Assembly: GCA_002408385.1 (NCBI GenBank)
Contig: DHSB01000105.1
Location: 6,405-12,744, forward strand
Reading direction: 5' to 3'
DNA length: 6,340 bases
Origin: Myxococcales bacterium UBA5297
GTDB taxonomy: Bacteria; Myxococcota; Myxococcia; Myxococcales; UBA5297
Part shown: positions 5,989-6,340 of the stretch, one piece after another
How positions within the stretch are numbered: position 1 is the first letter of the stretch
How the letters are laid out: the number at the start of each line of letters is the position of its first letter
Notes under the pieces: model-generated
What the model was told of the DNA's origin: nothing
What the model saw: the letters and a program-made list of their open reading frames with translations, nothing else
Database searches by the model: none
Translations under genes and position numbers: made by a program

Positions 5989-6340
5989 CGATTGGCACAC
6001 TGCCAATCGCGTTCCGGAGGGTCCGAGAAGCGATTGGCACACTGCCAATCGGTTTCTGGAGTGGTCCCGACGCGATTGGAACGTGCCGACTCGCGTTCCG
6101 GAGGGTCCGAGACGCGATTGGCACACTGCCAATCGGTTTCTGGAGTGGTCCCGACGCGATTGGAACGTGCCGACTCGCGCTCCGGAGGCCTGCCCAACAC
6201 GATTGGCACGCTGCCAATCGGATTCCCGAGGCGTCCCGAAGCGATTGGCATGCGCCAACTCGCGCTCCGGAGGCCTGCCCAACACGATTGGCACGCGCCA
6301 ACTCGCGTTCCGGAGGCTCCGAGAAGCGATTGGCACACTG
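5989..6340. repeat. array of 21-bp palindromic cores every 42-43 bp
   Basis: Nine cores starting CGATTGG are seen, at 5989-6009, 6031-6051, 6073-6093, 6115-6135, 6157-6177, 6200-6220, 6242-6262, 6285-6305 and 6327-6340 (cut by the edge). Cores 1, 2, 4 and 6 are perfect inverted repeats with 9-bp arms CGATTGGCA and TGCCAATCG around CAC or CGC. Core 9 begins the same way. Cores 3, 5, 7 and 8 are imperfect and end in ACTCG, but can still pair with one bulged base. Spacers are 21 bp, or 22 bp at 6178-6199 and 6263-6284, and are themselves related (most contain GGAG and CCGA). A decayed half-core may lie at about 5957-5968. The layout resembles REP/BIME-type or protein-binding arrays, but I do not recognise the family. 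It continues past the window. Confidence 0.9.
6010..6177. repeat. 84-bp tandem duplication inside the palindrome array
   Basis: Segment 6010-6093 and segment 6094-6177 are identical except for one base (A at 6029, C at 6113). Each holds spacer, perfect core, second spacer type and imperfect core. The near-identity points to a recent duplication of a two-core unit. An identical 22-bp spacer also recurs at 6178-6199 and 6263-6284, 85 bp apart, which supports growth by two-core steps. Confidence 0.9.

Larger units (their letters stand above)
5911..6340. other. non-coding repeat-rich region downstream of the CNB gene
   Basis: No convincing gene lies here. Several minus-strand frames are open through the whole stretch, but only because the repeats lack stop codons in those frames. 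The 22-bp spacers shift the repeat between frames, so no protein repeat stays in register. The region holds a heptamer repeat (5919-5946), a degenerate lead-in (about 5951-5988) and a palindrome array from 5989 to the right edge. Confidence 0.75.

Noticed and set aside
5989..6009. First palindrome as an intrinsic terminator of the kinase operon
   Set aside because: The 9-bp stem could form, but no T-tract follows and the same hairpin recurs many times, so a dedicated terminator role is not supported.
3532..6336. Minus-strand open frame (934 codons) over the kinase, CNB gene and repeat array
   Set aside because: It is antisense to two genes with clear domains. In the array, all three minus frames are largely open and the 22-bp spacers break the peptide register, so openness reflects the repeats and not coding.
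5989..6340. CRISPR array
   Set aside because: The repeats are only 21 bp and palindromic, and the spacers are repeated and related to each other, not unique. No cas gene is present.
5989..6340. Sigma54 promoter-like TGGCAC in the cores
   Set aside because: The matching -12 element TTGC at the required distance is absent; TGGCAC is part of the palindrome arm.

Overview
The window is high-GC bacterial DNA with a strong G/C bias at third codon positions and few clear Shine-Dalgarno sites. The leftmost gene most resembles MshEN (T2SSE_N) proteins that I associate with Myxococcota and related former Deltaproteobacteria. That placement is an inference from protein style, not a database result.

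Layout. (1) Positions 1-788, minus strand: the first 262 codons of a gene that runs off the left edge. It encodes an MshEN-domain protein with two 24-residue motifs of the c-di-GMP-binding type and a Pro/Gly/Gln-rich tail. On the plus strand the same DNA happens to be open in frame with polA, which could wrongly lengthen polA by about 300 codons. (2) Positions 789-902: a short divergent intergenic region. (3) Positions 903-3590, plus: polA, a full-length DNA polymerase I (895 aa). Its 5' nuclease and polymerase motifs are intact, but the 3'-5' proofreading domain has lost three of four metal-binding carboxylates. (4) Positions 3591-3684: a small inverted repeat and a good -10 box right in front of the next start codon. 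(5) Positions 3685-5445, plus: a soluble GAF-GAF-HisKA-HATPase sensor histidine kinase. (6) Positions 5470-5910, plus: a small stand-alone cyclic-nucleotide-binding protein, 24 bp downstream and probably in the same operon. (7) Positions 5911-6340: no convincing gene. It holds a heptamer repeat, then an array of at least nine palindromic 21-bp cores spaced every 42-43 bp, which continues past the right edge.

How the parts relate. polA is a housekeeping gene and has no obvious tie to its neighbours. The kinase and the cyclic-nucleotide-binding protein look like one signalling unit. Both kinase GAF domains carry an N...F-x3-D pattern reminiscent of cyclic-nucleotide-binding GAF domains, and the partner protein keeps the Gly-Glu and Arg of a phosphate-binding cassette. 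No response regulator lies in the window. The palindromic array is the least explained part: its period is close to four helical turns, its hairpin potential survives in divergent copies, and part of it has recently duplicated.
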